The notes: generated by a model not told the origin, from the sequence alone. A DNA stretch of 64,000 nucleotides from Burkholderiaceae bacterium (GCA_913776825.1 CAJYPV010000027.1:124001-188000), one strand, 5' to 3'; counted from the first letter of the stretch, positions 33,751-43,120 are shown. A program made the numbers and translations.

Positions 33751-35205
33751 ATGACCCGACCTGATCTTTCCGGCGCCGCTGAGCCGACGCCGACGCCGAA
33801 CGCGGCCCCCGCACCTTCCGCCGACAGCGCGTCGTCCTTCGCCAGCCTGCCGCTGCCGCCCACCGTGCTGGCCAATCTCCAGCAACTGGGCTATTTGTCG
33901 ATGACGCCCATCCAGGCCGCGAGCCTGCCGCTGACGCTGGCAGGGCGCGACCTGATCGCGCAGGCCAAGACCGGCAGCGGCAAGACCGCCGCCTTCAGCC
34001 TGCCGCTGCTGGCCAATCTGAATCCCCGCCGCTTCGCCGTGCAGGCCCTGGTGCTGTGCCCGACGCGCGAGTTGGCCGATCAGGTCACCCAGGAGATCCG
34101 GCGCCTGGCCCGCGCCGAGGACAACATCAAGACCCTCACCCTGTGCGGCGGCGCGCCGATTCGCAACCAGCTCGCCAGCCTGGAGCACGGCGCGCACATC
34201 GTGGTGGGTACGCCGGGCCGCATCCTGGATCACCTGGCGCGCGGCACGCTGGACCTGCAGGCCCTGAACACGCTGGTGCTGGACGAAGCCGATCGCATGC
34301 TGGACATGGGCTTCGCCGAAGACATCGCCCAGGTGGTGCAGGCCTGTCCCAAGGCGCGCCAGACGCTGCTGTTCTCGGCCACCTATCCCGACGGGGTGGC
34401 CTCGCTGGCCGCGCGCTTCATGCGCGATCCGAAGGAGATCACGCTCACCGAACGGCATGCCGCCAACAAGATCCGCCAACGCTTCTATGAAGTCGAGGAC
34501 AGCGAGCGGCTGCATGCCGTCGGCCTGCTGCTGAATCACTTCCGGCCGGCCAGCACGCTGGCCTTCTGCAACACCAAGCAGCAATGTCGCGATCTGGTCG
34601 CGGTGCTGCAGGCGCAGGGCATCGTGGCGCTCGAATTGCACGGCGACCTGGACCAGCGCGAGCGCGACCAGGTGCTGGTGCAATTCGCCAACCGCAGTTG
34701 CAGCGTGCTGGTGGCCACCGATGTGGCCGCACGCGGCCTGGACATCGCGCAGCTGGAAGCCGTCATCAATGTGGACATCACGCCCGATGCGGAAGTCCAT
34801 GTGCACCGCGTCGGCCGCACCGGTCGCGCGGATGGCGAGGGCTGGGCCTTCAGCCTGGCCAGCATGGACGAGATGGGCCGGGTGGGCCGCATCGAGCAGA
34901 TCCAGGGCGGCGCCAGCGTCTGGCATCCGTTGAGCGAGCTGACGGTGCCTGCCGGTGCCGAGCCGCTGCGCCCGCCGATGGTGACGCTGCAGATCCTCGG
35001 TGGCCGCAAGGAAAAGATCCGCCCGGGCGACGTGCTGGGCGCGCTGACCAAGGACCTGGGCTTCGACGGCAGCCTGATCGGCAAGATCAATGTGAATGAG
35101 TTCTCCACCTATGTCGCGGTGGACCGCAGCATCGCGGCCCAGGCGCTGCGCGGCCTGAATGCGGGCAAGGTGAAGGGCAAGTCGGTGAAGGTGAGACAGC
35201 TGTGA
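33751..35205 (+). CDS. dbpA: ATP-dependent RNA helicase DbpA
   Basis: DEAD-box helicase for 23S rRNA hairpin 92 during 50S assembly. Q motif MTPIQAASLPL (51-61), Walker A AKTGSGKTA (72-80), DEAD motif VLDEADRML (near 180), SAT motif and the C-terminal helicase motifs VGRTGRA are all present. The final 75 residues (PPMVTLQILGGRKEKIRPGD onward) are the DbpA RNA-binding domain that separates it from RhlE-type helicases. The first 30 residues are Pro/Ala-rich and disordered. Its stop overlaps the next gene's start (GTGA), so two DEAD-box helicases are co-translated. Confidence 0.93.
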   Translation: MTRPDLSGAAEPTPTPNAAPAPSADSASSFASLPLPPTVLANLQQLGYLSMTPIQAASLPLTLAGRDLIAQAKTGSGKTAAFSLPLLANLNPRRFAVQALVLCPTRELADQVTQEIRRLARAEDNIKTLTLCGGAPIRNQLASLEHGAHIVVGTPGRILDHLARGTLDLQALNTLVLDEADRMLDMGFAEDIAQVVQACPKARQTLLFSATYPDGVASLAARFMRDPKEITLTERHAANKIRQRFYEVEDSERLHAVGLLLNHFRPASTLAFCNTKQQCRDLVAVLQAQGIVALELHGDLDQRERDQVLVQFANRSCSVLVATDVAARGLDIAQLEAVINVDITPDAEVHVHRVGRTGRADGEGWAFSLASMDEMGRVGRIEQIQGGASVWHPLSELTVPAGAEPLRPPMVTLQILGGRKEKIRPGDVLGALTKDLGFDGSLIGKINVNEFSTYVAVDRSIAAQALRGLNAGKVKGKSVKVRQL

Positions 35206-36443
35206 GTGCCTTCGCCGCCCTCGGCCTGGCCGAGTCGCTGGTCCGCGCGACCGAGACGCTCGGTTATGACGAGCCCACCCCCATCCAGCTCGCGGCCATC
35301 CCGGCCGCGCTGAGCGGTCGCGACCTGATCGCTTCCGCGCAGACCGGTTCCGGCAAGACGGCCGCTTATGCGCTGGCGGTGCTGCAGCAGATCCATGCGC
35401 GGCTGCGTCCGGCGCTGCGCCGTACCCAGGCGCTGGTGCTGGTGCCTACCCGCGAGCTCGCGGTGCAGGTCGGCGAGACGCTCCGCCAACTGGCGCAGTT
35501 CTTCGACGAGCCGGTCAAGATCTCGGTGCTGTTCGGCGGCGTGTCGATCAATCCGCAGATGATGGCGCTGCGGGGTGGCGCCGAGGTGGTCGTGGCCACG
35601 CCCGGCCGGCTGCTGGACATCGTCGCGCAGAACGCCTTGAAGCTGGCGGACCTGAACTGCCTGGTGCTGGATGAAGCCGATCGGCTGCTCGACGGCGGTT
35701 TCGCCGATGAGCTGTCGCAGGTGCTGGCCCTGTTGCCGAAGCGCCGGCAGCATCTGCTGTTCTCGGCGACCTTCCCGCCCGAATTGCAGCAACTGACCGC
35801 GCAGATGCTGCGCGATCCGGTGCGGGTGGAGATCGCCTCAGCACCGGTGGTGGAAGGGCGCATCGACGAGCGCGCCATCGAGGTCGACGAAGCCAAGCGC
35901 ACGCCGCTGCTGCGCCATCTGATCAAAGAAGGCGCCTGGACGCGGGTGCTGGTGTTCGTCGCCACCCGCTATGCCTGCGACCATGTGGCCGACAAGCTGC
36001 GCAAGGCCGGCCTGGAGGCGGCGGCCTTTCATGGCGATGCCAGCCAGGGCGCGCGCACGCGTCTGCTGGCGGACTTCAAGGCGGGTCGGCTGCAGGTGCT
36101 GGTCGCCACCGACCTGGGCGGCCGCGGCATCGACATCGCCAAGCTGCCGGTGGTGGTGAACTACGACCTGCCGCGCTCGGCCACCGACTATGTGCACCGC
36201 ATCGGCCGCACCGCGCGTGCGGGGGAGGATGGCCTGGCGGTGAGCTTCATCCCCGCCGCCGCCGAGGCGCATTTCCGACTCATCGAAAAGCGCGAAGGCC
36301 GTCGCGTGCCGCGTGAGCGCATCGCCGGCTTCGAGCCGACCGAGACCGTCACGCCGGACACCGCCGCCGGGGGCATCAAGGGCCGGCGGCCCAGCAAGAA
36401 GGACAAGCTGCGCGCCGCTGCCGCCGCACAACGCGGCGACTGA
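35202..36443 (+). CDS. DEAD-box RNA helicase (RhlE-like)
   Basis: DEAD-box helicase of 413 residues with Q motif PTPIQLAAIPA, Walker A AQTGSGKTA, DEAD motif VLDEADRLL, SAT and HRIGRTARA. It lacks the DbpA-specific C-terminal domain and ends in a short Lys/Arg-rich tail (GRRPSKKDKLRAAA), as in RhlE-like helicases of RNA turnover or ribosome assembly. It begins with GTG overlapping the dbpA stop. The paired arrangement suggests coordinated expression, possibly for ribosome biogenesis or cold adaptation. Confidence 0.88.
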   Translation: MSAFAALGLAESLVRATETLGYDEPTPIQLAAIPAALSGRDLIASAQTGSGKTAAYALAVLQQIHARLRPALRRTQALVLVPTRELAVQVGETLRQLAQFFDEPVKISVLFGGVSINPQMMALRGGAEVVVATPGRLLDIVAQNALKLADLNCLVLDEADRLLDGGFADELSQVLALLPKRRQHLLFSATFPPELQQLTAQMLRDPVRVEIASAPVVEGRIDERAIEVDEAKRTPLLRHLIKEGAWTRVLVFVATRYACDHVADKLRKAGLEAAAFHGDASQGARTRLLADFKAGRLQVLVATDLGGRGIDIAKLPVVVNYDLPRSATDYVHRIGRTARAGEDGLAVSFIPAAAEAHFRLIEKREGRRVPRERIAGFEPTETVTPDTAAGGIKGRRPSKKDKLRAAAAAQRGD

Positions 36444-36508
36444 AACCGCCGCTCGCCGTTCGCAGCCCACCGCTCGCCGACCGACAGGTCGTGGCCGTAT
36501 GCTTGGCG

Positions 36509-36531
36509 CGCCCGCCGTTACTCGGCGGGCG
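36509..36531. repeat. 9-bp inverted repeat between helicase and VOC genes
   Basis: CGCCCGCCG and CGGCGGGCG form a perfect stem with a 5-base loop between the helicase stop and the next gene. No T-run follows on either strand, so it is a weak or factor-dependent terminator at best. Confidence 0.35.
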
Positions 36532-36552
36532 ACCTCATTCACGGGAGCCTGC

Positions 36553-36927
36553 ATGTTCGATCACGTCAAGTTCGGAGTCCGCGACTATCCGGCCGCGCGG
36601 GCCTTCTATGTCGCTGCGCTGGCGCCGCTGGGCGTGAAGGTGGGGTCGGAGGGCGAGCCGTCGTATGGCATCGAGCTGTGCGGCGAGGGCGAACCCTCGC
36701 TGTGTCTGTTCCAGACCCAGCAGCCAACCGCCGCGCTGCACATCGCGTTCTCTGCCAAGAGCCGCGCGCAGGTCGACGCGTTCTATCGGGCGGCGCTGGC
36801 CGCCGGCGCGCGGGACAACGGCCCGCCCGGGCTGCGTCCGAAGTACCACGCGAACTACTACGCCGCCTTCGTCATCGATCCGGAAGGCCACAACATCGAA
36901 GCGGTGTGCCATCGGCCGGAGGCCTGA
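36553..36927 (+). CDS. VOC/glyoxalase family protein
   Basis: Compact (124 residues) vicinal-oxygen-chelate fold protein. It begins MFDHVKFGVRDYPAARAFY with the first metal-ligand His, has the second module near ALHIAFSAKSRAQV, and ends DPEGHNIEAVCH with the typical final Glu. The family includes glyoxalase I, dioxygenases and resistance proteins; the substrate is unknown. It starts at the ATG with GGGAG upstream. The downstream LysR gene follows in the same direction after about 50 bp. Confidence 0.85.
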   Translation: MFDHVKFGVRDYPAARAFYVAALAPLGVKVGSEGEPSYGIELCGEGEPSLCLFQTQQPTAALHIAFSAKSRAQVDAFYRAALAAGARDNGPPGLRPKYHANYYAAFVIDPEGHNIEAVCHRPEA

Positions 36928-36976
36928 GCCGCCTGACCTGAGCCGCCTGACCTGAGCCGTCTTTGCAAGGACCGAC

Positions 36977-37876
36977 GTGGATCGACTTCAAGCCATGGCC
37001 ACCTTTCTCGCGGTGGTCGACAGCGGCGGCTTCGCGAGTGCCGCCCGCCAGCTCAACCAGAGCCCACCGGCCGTCACGCGCGCGGTCGCGGACCTGGAAG
37101 AGCGGCTCGGGCTGCGGCTGCTGACCCGCACCACCCGCGTCGTGCGGGTCACCGAGGCCGGCGCCCGATACGCCGAAGACTGTCGGCGCATCCTGGCCGA
37201 CATCGACGAGGCCGAGGCCGCTGCGGCCGGCAGCCATGCCACGCCGCGCGGCACGCTGCATCTCACCGCGCCGGCGATGTTCGGCCGGCTGCATGTCACG
37301 CCGATCGTGGTGAGCTATCTCCAGGCCTTTCCCGAAGTCGATGTGGAATGCCTGTTCGTCGACCGCGTGGTCAATGTGGTGGAAGAGGGCCTCGACATCG
37401 CTGTGCGCATCGGCGAGCTGCCGGATTCATCGCTGCAGGCGGTGCGCGTCGGCGGCGTGCGGCGGGTCTTGGTGGCGGCGCCGTCCTACCTCTCGGCTCA
37501 CGGCGTGCCGCAGCGCCCGGAGGATCTCTCGCAGCATCTGCTGATTTCCGCCTCCGGCATCAGTCCGGTCGCCGACTGGCGCTTCAACGACCACGGCAAG
37601 CCGCTGATGATCCGCACCCAGCCGCGGCTGCGCACCACCACGAACGACTCGGCCATCGCCGCCGCAGTGGCCGGTCTGGGCATCACGCGGCTGATGAGCT
37701 ACCAGGCCGCCGATGCGGTGCGCAGCGGCGCGCTCCAGCTCCTGCTGGAAGACTACGAGACCGCGCCGCTGCCGGTGCACCTGGTGCACCACGAGGGACG
37801 CCGCGTGACGCAGAAGGTCCGCGCGTTCATCGACCTCGCCGTGGAGCGCCTGCGCGCGAATCCGGCAGTGCAGTGA
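36977..37876 (+). CDS. LysR family transcriptional regulator
   Basis: LysR regulator of usual length (299 residues). The N-terminal helix-turn-helix is in residues 1-60 (SGGFASAARQLNQSPPAVTRAV), followed by the linker helix and the effector-binding domain with VEEGLDIAVRIGELPDSSL, typical of the subgroup that regulates neighbouring oxidoreductase, GST or MFS genes. It is convergent with the large fused oxidoreductase gene, so the target is uncertain; the GST and reductase are candidates. The start is a GTG with AAGGA upstream. Confidence 0.88.
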   Translation: MDRLQAMATFLAVVDSGGFASAARQLNQSPPAVTRAVADLEERLGLRLLTRTTRVVRVTEAGARYAEDCRRILADIDEAEAAAAGSHATPRGTLHLTAPAMFGRLHVTPIVVSYLQAFPEVDVECLFVDRVVNVVEEGLDIAVRIGELPDSSLQAVRVGGVRRVLVAAPSYLSAHGVPQRPEDLSQHLLISASGISPVADWRFNDHGKPLMIRTQPRLRTTTNDSAIAAAVAGLGITRLMSYQAADAVRSGALQLLLEDYETAPLPVHLVHHEGRRVTQKVRAFIDLAVERLRANPAVQ

Positions 37877-37925
37877 GACGCCGGTCCTCCTGAAGCGCTG
37901 AGACCGACGATCGGCCGGCGCCGCC

Positions 37926-40022
37926 TCACAAAGCCAGTTCGAGGCGCTCTTCCGTGCCGGCTGCCGGCACAGCGCAGCACAGCAAGACCTCGCCGGCAGC
38001 GGGCTCGAAGGCTGGCTTCACGGGATAGCTCACGTCGCCGGCCAGGAGTCGCGTCGCGCAGGACCCGCAATGGCCGGCGCGGCAGGAGAACGGCGGCGCC
38101 AAGCCCTCGCTTTCCGCCAAGGCCAGCAGCGTGCCGCGGTCTGCGGTCCATTCGGTGGATCGATTCGAATCCTTGAAGATCACGCGCGCTTGCGTGGCCA
38201 CGGGACGCGTCGGAGCGGGCGACAGGGACGCCGCGGGCGACGAGGCCTGATGCACGTCCGCGTCGGCTGAAGCCGATGACGACGCATCCAGCCGCCGCTT
38301 CAAAGACGACGGTCCAAACGCTTCCGCGCGGATGCGGACATCCCGCACGCCTAGCTCGCGCAGTCCGTCGTACAGGGCCTGCATGAACCCGGCGGGCCCG
38401 CACAGGAAGAACTCATGATCATCGAACGGCAGCCATTGTTTGAGCTGCGCGATCGTGAGCGGACCGGCATGCGCATGCGCAGGCGCACCTTGGCGATCGC
38501 CCATCACGAGATGCCAGCGCAGCCGCCCTTGGGACCGTTCGACCAGGGCTTGCAGCTCGTCGCCGAACGCGCGCGAGGACTCATCCCGCGCCACCTGGAT
38601 GAGATGGATCGGGCGACCCGATGCGGCCGACTGGCCCTCGGCGAGCAGATGCCGCGCGAACGCCACCATCGGCGTGATGCCGACGCCAGCACCGATCAGC
38701 ACGGCGGGACGTGGCACCGCCGCATCGATCACGAAGTCGCCGCGCGGACTGAGCGCCTCGATCACATCACCGACACGCACGTGGTCGTGCAGATAGCTCG
38801 ACGCCACGCCGTCCCGCTTCACGCTCAGCCGCAGACCCGCATCGCTCGGCGCGTGAGAGATGGTGTAGGTGCGGCGCAGCGGGGTGCCGTCGGGCATCGT
38901 CAGCCGGATCGGCAGATGTTGACCCGCGCGGTAGGTCGGCATGCCCGCGCCATCGGCCGGCGCGAGATGGAAGGAGCGAATGACGCTGCTTTCATCGACG
39001 ATCCGGGTCACACGCCACGGCCGCCAGCTCGGCGCCAGAGACGCGCTCTCGGCAGACTCCGCCGCCTGGATCGGCCATTGACCGGTCGCCAGCGTCTGCG
39101 GTGACCAGTCTCGAAAGCTCCAGCGCATCGGCAGCGCGGCGCGCCAGCGCCAGCCGCTCTCGATGTGGAAGCGCCAGCTGCGTTCGGCGCCCTCCATGCC
39201 CGCCACCGAGGCGGCGTCCCACAGCACCTCCGCGCGACCGGTGAAGCTGAGCAGGTCACCGGTCTCGAAATCGATGAACAACACGCCGGCGCGCGGATCG
39301 AGCTGGAGATTGCCCAGCGTCATGAAGAAGGCATTGCCGGCGAAGTCGGGCACGACGAAGGTGCGGTCGTCTTCGATCTTGACGAAGCCCGGCCGGCCGC
39401 CGCGATGCGACACATCGGCGCCGCCGGCCGGTCCCGGTGCGCGGGTGGCGATGAATAGCGTGTCGGCACGCGCCACCGCCTGGCGAGCCTCCGCGTCCAG
39501 GGCCCGGAGCGCGATAGTTTCTCGCGGCCGAAGGTCGTCGGGCGCGCGTGTCCATTCGAAGGCGCGGCCCTGGATGTATTGCGGGCAGTTGCCCAGCGAT
39601 TGATCGACATCGATGTCGAAGCCGGTCTCGCTCACGGCCACCACATGCCCATTCACCCGATTGCGCCGTCGGGTGTGCAGCTCGATGCCGAGGAAGCCGA
39701 GCGGCGCTCCCGCCACCAGACCCTCGGCCAGCGGATCGCCGACGATGGGCCGCGCGTGGAAGTCCAGTCGGGTGGCGCTGGTCGCCTGCACGAAGCCCGG
39801 TGGGCCGACCAGCATCGAGGCCCACGGCCGGCCATGCGCATCGGCGGATCCCACCAGCATGAAGGGCAGTTGCTCGAAGAAGCGCTGGTGCTGGTCCGGC
39901 ATGAAGCGGCGAATGGCGCGTTGGCCGATGCCATGCATCTGCTCACGCAGGCCGAGTCGCGCCTGCACCGCCTGTTCGCCGGCATGAAAGGCACTCGGCG
40001 ATGAAGAGGAAGGGGTCGTCAT
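37926..40022 (-). CDS. Three-domain fusion: PNPOx-like, FAD/NAD(P) reductase, 2Fe-2S ferredoxin
   Basis: Product of 698 residues. The N-terminal half (about 30-330) is a split-barrel pyridoxamine-phosphate-oxidase-like flavin domain ([19 protein letters not shown]). The middle is a ferredoxin-reductase module with the FAD motif RTYTIS (about 395-400) and the NAD(P) motifs [12 protein letters not shown] and [10 protein letters not shown]. The C-terminus is a plant-type [2Fe-2S] domain with Cys-X4-Cys-X2-Cys in CRAGHCGSC and a fourth Cys near LLCCAV. It is likely a soluble electron-transfer enzyme passing electrons from NAD(P)H to an unknown acceptor. The ATG at 40022 has GGAG upstream and gives the Ser-rich MTTPSSSS start. 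Confidence 0.85.
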   Translation of the reverse strand: MTTPSSSSPSAFHAGEQAVQARLGLREQMHGIGQRAIRRFMPDQHQRFFEQLPFMLVGSADAHGRPWASMLVGPPGFVQATSATRLDFHARPIVGDPLAEGLVAGAPLGFLGIELHTRRRNRVNGHVVAVSETGFDIDVDQSLGNCPQYIQGRAFEWTRAPDDLRPRETIALRALDAEARQAVARADTLFIATRAPGPAGGADVSHRGGRPGFVKIEDDRTFVVPDFAGNAFFMTLGNLQLDPRAGVLFIDFETGDLLSFTGRAEVLWDAASVAGMEGAERSWRFHIESGWRWRAALPMRWSFRDWSPQTLATGQWPIQAAESAESASLAPSWRPWRVTRIVDESSVIRSFHLAPADGAGMPTYRAGQHLPIRLTMPDGTPLRRTYTISHAPSDAGLRLSVKRDGVASSYLHDHVRVGDVIEALSPRGDFVIDAAVPRPAVLIGAGVGITPMVAFARHLLAEGQSAASGRPIHLIQVARDESSRAFGDELQALVERSQGRLRWHLVMGDRQGAPAHAHAGPLTIAQLKQWLPFDDHEFFLCGPAGFMQALYDGLRELGVRDVRIRAEAFGPSSLKRRLDASSSASADADVHQASSPAASLSPAPTRPVATQARVIFKDSNRSTEWTADRGTLLALAESEGLAPPFSCRAGHCGSCATRLLAGDVSYPVKPAFEPAAGEVLLCCAVPAAGTEERLELAL

Positions 40023-40097
40023 GTCGGGCTCCAGCGAGAGGTGAGAGGCGAAGAGCGAGAGGGGCATGCGCGAGGCGCGAGGCGCGAGGCGATTCGG

Positions 40098-40724
40098 TCA
40101 GGCCAGGAGGCCCGCTGCGGTCCTGGGCATCGGCAGGTAGCCGGGCAGGCCTTCGATGCGCGCCAGCCAACGCCGCACCTGCGGATACGGCGCGAGGTCC
40201 ACGCCGCCTTCCGGCGCAGCCGCGAGGTAGCTGTAGCAGGCGATGTCCGCCAGCGTCTCGCGGTCGCCGACCAGCACGTCGCGATCGGTCAGATGCGACT
40301 CCATCACTTTCAACAGGCCGTGCGCGCGGGCAATGACTTCCTCGGCATTGAAGCCGGCGCCGAACACCGTGATCAGCCGCGCCGCACAAGCGCCATAAGC
40401 GATCAGCCCGGCGGCGACGGAGAGCCAGGACTGGACCTCCGATTGCGCCTTGGGATCACGCGGCAGCCAGCGCCCCTCGGCGTCGTGCTTCAGTGCCAGG
40501 TAGACCAGGATGGCATTGGAGTCGTAGACGGTGACCCCGTCATCTCGCAGGACGGGCACCTGACCGAACGGATTCAGCTGCAGAAATTCAGGCGTTTTGT
40601 GGGCGCCGCCCGGCAGGTCGATCTCGATGAATTCATGCGGAACGCCCATCAGGGACAGCGCCAGCTGAGCGCGATGGGAATGGCCGGACAAAGGCAAACC
40701 GAGCAATTGGGTGGGCATGGACAT
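40098..40724 (-). CDS. Glutathione S-transferase
   Basis: GST of 208 residues: a thioredoxin-like N-domain ([17 protein letters not shown], with the active-site Ser region near 14) and the [21 protein letters not shown] segment for glutathione binding. The all-helical C-domain carries [21 protein letters not shown]. The substrate is unknown; detoxification or stress is usual. Together with the reductase downstream and the DUF1348 protein upstream it forms a probable detoxification cluster. Its start region faces two TetR-type operators at 40863-40917, so it is a likely target of the TetR gene at 41.6 kb. Confidence 0.88.
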   Translation of the reverse strand: MSMPTQLLGLPLSGHSHRAQLALSLMGVPHEFIEIDLPGGAHKTPEFLQLNPFGQVPVLRDDGVTVYDSNAILVYLALKHDAEGRWLPRDPKAQSEVQSWLSVAAGLIAYGACAARLITVFGAGFNAEEVIARAHGLLKVMESHLTDRDVLVGDRETLADIACYSYLAAAPEGGVDLAPYPQVRRWLARIEGLPGYLPMPRTAAGLLA

Positions 40725-40862
40725 CTCCGCAAGCAGGTGGGACAGAACGCCAGAAGGGCGGGTGTCGAGACTGTGGCGTCAAGGCGGAGAAGAGGGAATG
40801 CCCGCAGGTCACAAGACAGTGTTTCGCGCCGCGGAACAATGAAAACGACCTCCCAAAAATAT

Positions 40863-40880
40863 GTAGACAGGTCTGTCTGC
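40863..40880. promoter_or_regulatory. TetR-type operator 1
   Basis: GTAGACAG-GT-CTGTCTGC is an 18-bp imperfect palindrome (one mismatch). It lies between the divergent GST and NTF2-like genes and has the same half-site and spacing as the site 37 bp further on. Confidence 0.55.
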
Positions 40881-40899
40881 TCTGCGCAGAATTCGGCAC

Positions 40900-40917
40900 G
40901 TAGACAGATCGGTCTAC
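40900..40917. promoter_or_regulatory. TetR-type operator 2
   Basis: GTAGACAG-AT-CGGTCTAC is an 18-bp imperfect palindrome with one mismatch, sharing its left half exactly with operator 1. The pair sits in the divergent promoter region of the GST and DUF1348/NTF2-like genes and probably binds the TetR protein encoded at 41570-42157. Confidence 0.6.
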
Positions 40918-41021
40918 ATGGTCTGTTCGATGCATCTCAGCCATCGACGGCCGCCCCCTGGATCGCCAGGGGTCACCCAGCCATCACTCAGCCTTCACTC
41001 AGCCATTACCAAGGAATCGCC

Positions 41022-41489
41022 ATGGAACAACGTGCCCCTCTGCCGCCTTTCACTCACGACACCGCCGTCCAGAAGGTCCGCCTCGCCGAGGACGGCTGGA
41101 ACAGCCGCGATCCGGCGCGCATCGTGCTGGCCTACAGCCCGGACACGATCTGGCGCAACCGCGCCGAATTCCCTCGTGGCCGCGCCGAGGCGCAGGCACT
41201 GCTGGAACGCAAATGGGCGCGCGAGCTGGATTACCGGCTGATCAAGGAGCTGTGGGCCCATGACGGCAATCGCATCGCGGTGCGTTTCGTCTATGAATGG
41301 CATGACGACGCCGGCAACTGGTTCCGCAGCCACGGCAATGAAAACTGGGAGTTCGACGAGAACGGCCTGATGACGCATCGCCACGCCAGCATCAACGATC
41401 GACCGATCCGGGCGGAGGACCGCCTGTTCAATTGGCCGCTTGGTCGTCGGCCGGATGACCATCCTGGGCTGACCGAGCTGGGGCTCTGA
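41022..41489 (+). CDS. NTF2-like DUF1348 family protein
   Basis: Product of 155 residues of the DUF1348 family, a nuclear-transport-factor-2-like cone fold. Characteristic stretches are [29 protein letters not shown] and [12 protein letters not shown]. Enzymatic activity is unproven for the family. An AAGGAATCGCC ribosome-binding region precedes the ATG. It is divergent from the GST, shares the two palindromic operators, and is convergent with the tetR gene, so the three probably form one regulon induced by an unknown toxic compound. Confidence 0.85.
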   Translation: MEQRAPLPPFTHDTAVQKVRLAEDGWNSRDPARIVLAYSPDTIWRNRAEFPRGRAEAQALLERKWARELDYRLIKELWAHDGNRIAVRFVYEWHDDAGNWFRSHGNENWEFDENGLMTHRHASINDRPIRAEDRLFNWPLGRRPDDHPGLTELGL

Positions 41490-41569
41490 TCGCCGCGCCT
41501 CCCGGTGACGGCTGGGCGCCGCGCATCACGCGCAGATCGCTGACGTCGCGGACGCGCCGTCTGCGGCCA

Positions 41570-42157
41570 TCAAGCGCGCGGCGTCACCTGATCCACGATG
41601 AACTGAAGCGCGCGCAAGGCCGGCGCCGGATCGCCGCTGTACTGCGCTTGCACGATGGCGCCATCCACAGCGGTGGCCAGGGCCTCCGCCGTGCGTTTGC
41701 GCGGGCCGGACGCGGGCAGCAGGGCCTCGATGGCGTCCGTCATCTCCTGCTTGTGCTGGCGGGTGGCCGCCACCACGTCCGGCATCGCCGGGCCCATCTC
41801 GCTGACCCCATTGAGGAAGGCGCAGCCGCGGAAGTCGCCCAGCGCCTTGCCGCGAAACCATTCCTTCATCGCGGGCGGCAAGGCCTGGGCGCCTTTGTCC
41901 GCGCCGCCGTGACGGGTCAGCGCGTCGGTGAACCAGGCCATCCATTGCGCATGCCGCAGCTCAAGATAGGTCAGGATGAGATCGTTCTTGCTCGGGAAGT
42001 GCCGGTAGAAGGTGACCTTGGTGACGCCCGCCTCCGCGATGATGCGGTCGATGCCGGTGGCCCGCAGGCCCTCGGCATAGAAGAGGTCATGCGCGGTGTG
42101 CAGGATGCGGTCGCGCGCGGACAGTTCACTGAAATCGACGGCCGTGGGCTTGCTCAT
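41570..42157 (-). CDS. TetR family transcriptional regulator
   Basis: TetR-type repressor of 195 residues. The N-terminal helix-turn-helix spans about residues 12-58 (ARDRILHTAHDLFYAEGLRA then IIAEAGVTKVTFYRHFPSK), followed by the ligand-binding domain with GCAFLNGVSEM, as in the subgroup that regulates GST and oxidoreductase genes. It probably represses the GST and DUF1348 genes through the two operators at 40.87-40.92 kb, and itself through a related site. A strong -10 box lies only seven bases before the ATG, so the mRNA may be leaderless. Confidence 0.88.
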   Translation of the reverse strand: MSKPTAVDFSELSARDRILHTAHDLFYAEGLRATGIDRIIAEAGVTKVTFYRHFPSKNDLILTYLELRHAQWMAWFTDALTRHGGADKGAQALPPAMKEWFRGKALGDFRGCAFLNGVSEMGPAMPDVVAATRQHKQEMTDAIEALLPASGPRKRTAEALATAVDGAIVQAQYSGDPAPALRALQFIVDQVTPRA

Positions 42158-42163
42158 GCCGGC

Positions 42164-42184
42164 ACTATAGAACGACTTGTCTAC
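42164..42184 (-). promoter_or_regulatory. tetR promoter with degenerate autoregulatory operator
   Basis: On the minus strand TATAGT (42164-42169) is a 5/6 match to the -10 consensus and ends seven bases before the tetR ATG, which places transcription start at or next to the start codon. Plus-strand ATAGAACG-AC-TTGTCTAC (42167-42184) resembles the two operators near the GST gene: the right half matches well and the left half in 5 of 8 positions. Confidence 0.45.
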
Positions 42185-42310
42185 CTTGGCGAACCGACCG
42201 GCGCCACGGCGGTCGGCCCACGGCGCCGACGGCGTTCGACCGTGCGCGCATCGGCATCGCACCGCGTCACGCATGGTGTCGTCGAAGGCCGGCGTGATAC
42301 CTTCTCCCGC

Positions 42311-42802
42311 ATGAGCACGAATATCCCCGACGACGAGGTCACCATCATCCAGGAGCCGCGGCTGTGGCGCGACGAGCGCTGGACGGCGCAGGTCATCAAG
42401 AATGAGGACGACGAGGGCTGGGCGGTCGCGATGACCCTGGCCGGCGAGTCCGAGCCCGCGCTGGTCGGCCCCTGGACCATGGGCCGCGACAAGAAGAATC
42501 CCAAACCGCTGGATGCGGCGGCGTTTCACACCCTGGTCAAGACCGCGTCCGAAGTGCTGCGTCGCCATGAGCAGCAACTGCATGCGACGCTGCACAAGAA
42601 CCTGAAGGTGGACACGGCGGACGGTCGCGTGCTGGTGCTGCTCGACATCGTGCCGGACGAGGACAACCCCTACGCCACTCTCACCGCCCGCGACGAGCTC
42701 GGCGAGACGCTGGCGCAAGTCCGCGTGGCGCCGAACTTCCGACTGACCGACGCCAGCGCCTCGGCCTGGGTGGCCTCCGGCTTCGAAACGCCCTCGCGTT
42801 GA
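42311..42802 (+). CDS. Hypothetical protein
   Basis: Product of 163 residues with no signal peptide or membrane segment. The N-terminal half is polar (IPDDEVTIIQEPRLWRDERW) and a patch WTMGRDKKNPKPLDAAAF is basic. The C-terminal half alternates strands (VLVLLDIVPDEDNPYATL), giving the look of a small alpha/beta protein. I do not recognise the family. It stands between the tetR gene (divergent) and the cobalamin riboswitch. Start codon choice rests only on the ATG; no clear ribosome-binding site is visible. Confidence 0.6.
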   Translation: MSTNIPDDEVTIIQEPRLWRDERWTAQVIKNEDDEGWAVAMTLAGESEPALVGPWTMGRDKKNPKPLDAAAFHTLVKTASEVLRRHEQQLHATLHKNLKVDTADGRVLVLLDIVPDEDNPYATLTARDELGETLAQVRVAPNFRLTDASASAWVASGFETPSR

Positions 42803-42845
42803 GCCGCGCAAGAGGCCTCCAGGCAAGGCCTGTCACCACCTGGCC

Positions 42846-42851
42846 TAGAAT
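42846..42851 (+). promoter_or_regulatory. -10-like element upstream of the riboswitch
   Basis: TAGAAT is a 5/6 match to the sigma70 -10 hexamer and would start transcription about 40 bases ahead of the cobalamin riboswitch. No convincing -35 box is visible. Confidence 0.35.
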
Positions 42852-42900
42852 CGCGCCCGATCGCCAGCCGCTGTCCAGCGCTGCGCGGTTCCTCACAGTC

Positions 42901-43120
42901 GAAGGTGCCCGGTCGTTCGCGACCGGGTTAAACGGGAAACAGGTGCGCGTCTCTCGGCGCAAAACCTGTGCTGCCCCCGCAACGGTGAGCGGTCGAAAGC
43001 GTGTTCAGGTCGGCGTGGAGGCCGGCAGTCACTGTGCTCTTGCGGGCATGGGAAGGCGAACACGTTGTGCGCAGGGTCCCTAGCCCGCGCAGGCGCCGCG
43101 AGCCCGGATACCGGCCTTGG
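42901..43120 (+). ncRNA. Cobalamin riboswitch
   Basis: The leader of the following TonB receptor contains the conserved AdoCbl-riboswitch parts in order: AAACGGGAAACAGGTG (from about 42930), GCTGCCCCCGCAACGGT (about 42970), CAGTCACTG (about 43025), GGGCATGGGAAGGCG (about 43044) and the B12 box AGCCCGGATACCGGCC (43101-43116). AAGG near 42902 and CCTT near 43115 can close the P1 stem. The gap to the start codon (43255) leaves room for an expression platform. High B12 should switch the receptor off. Confidence 0.92.

Noticed and set aside
36509-36531. Intrinsic terminator after the second helicase
   Set aside because: A perfect 9-bp stem but no following T-run on either strand; listed only as an inverted repeat.
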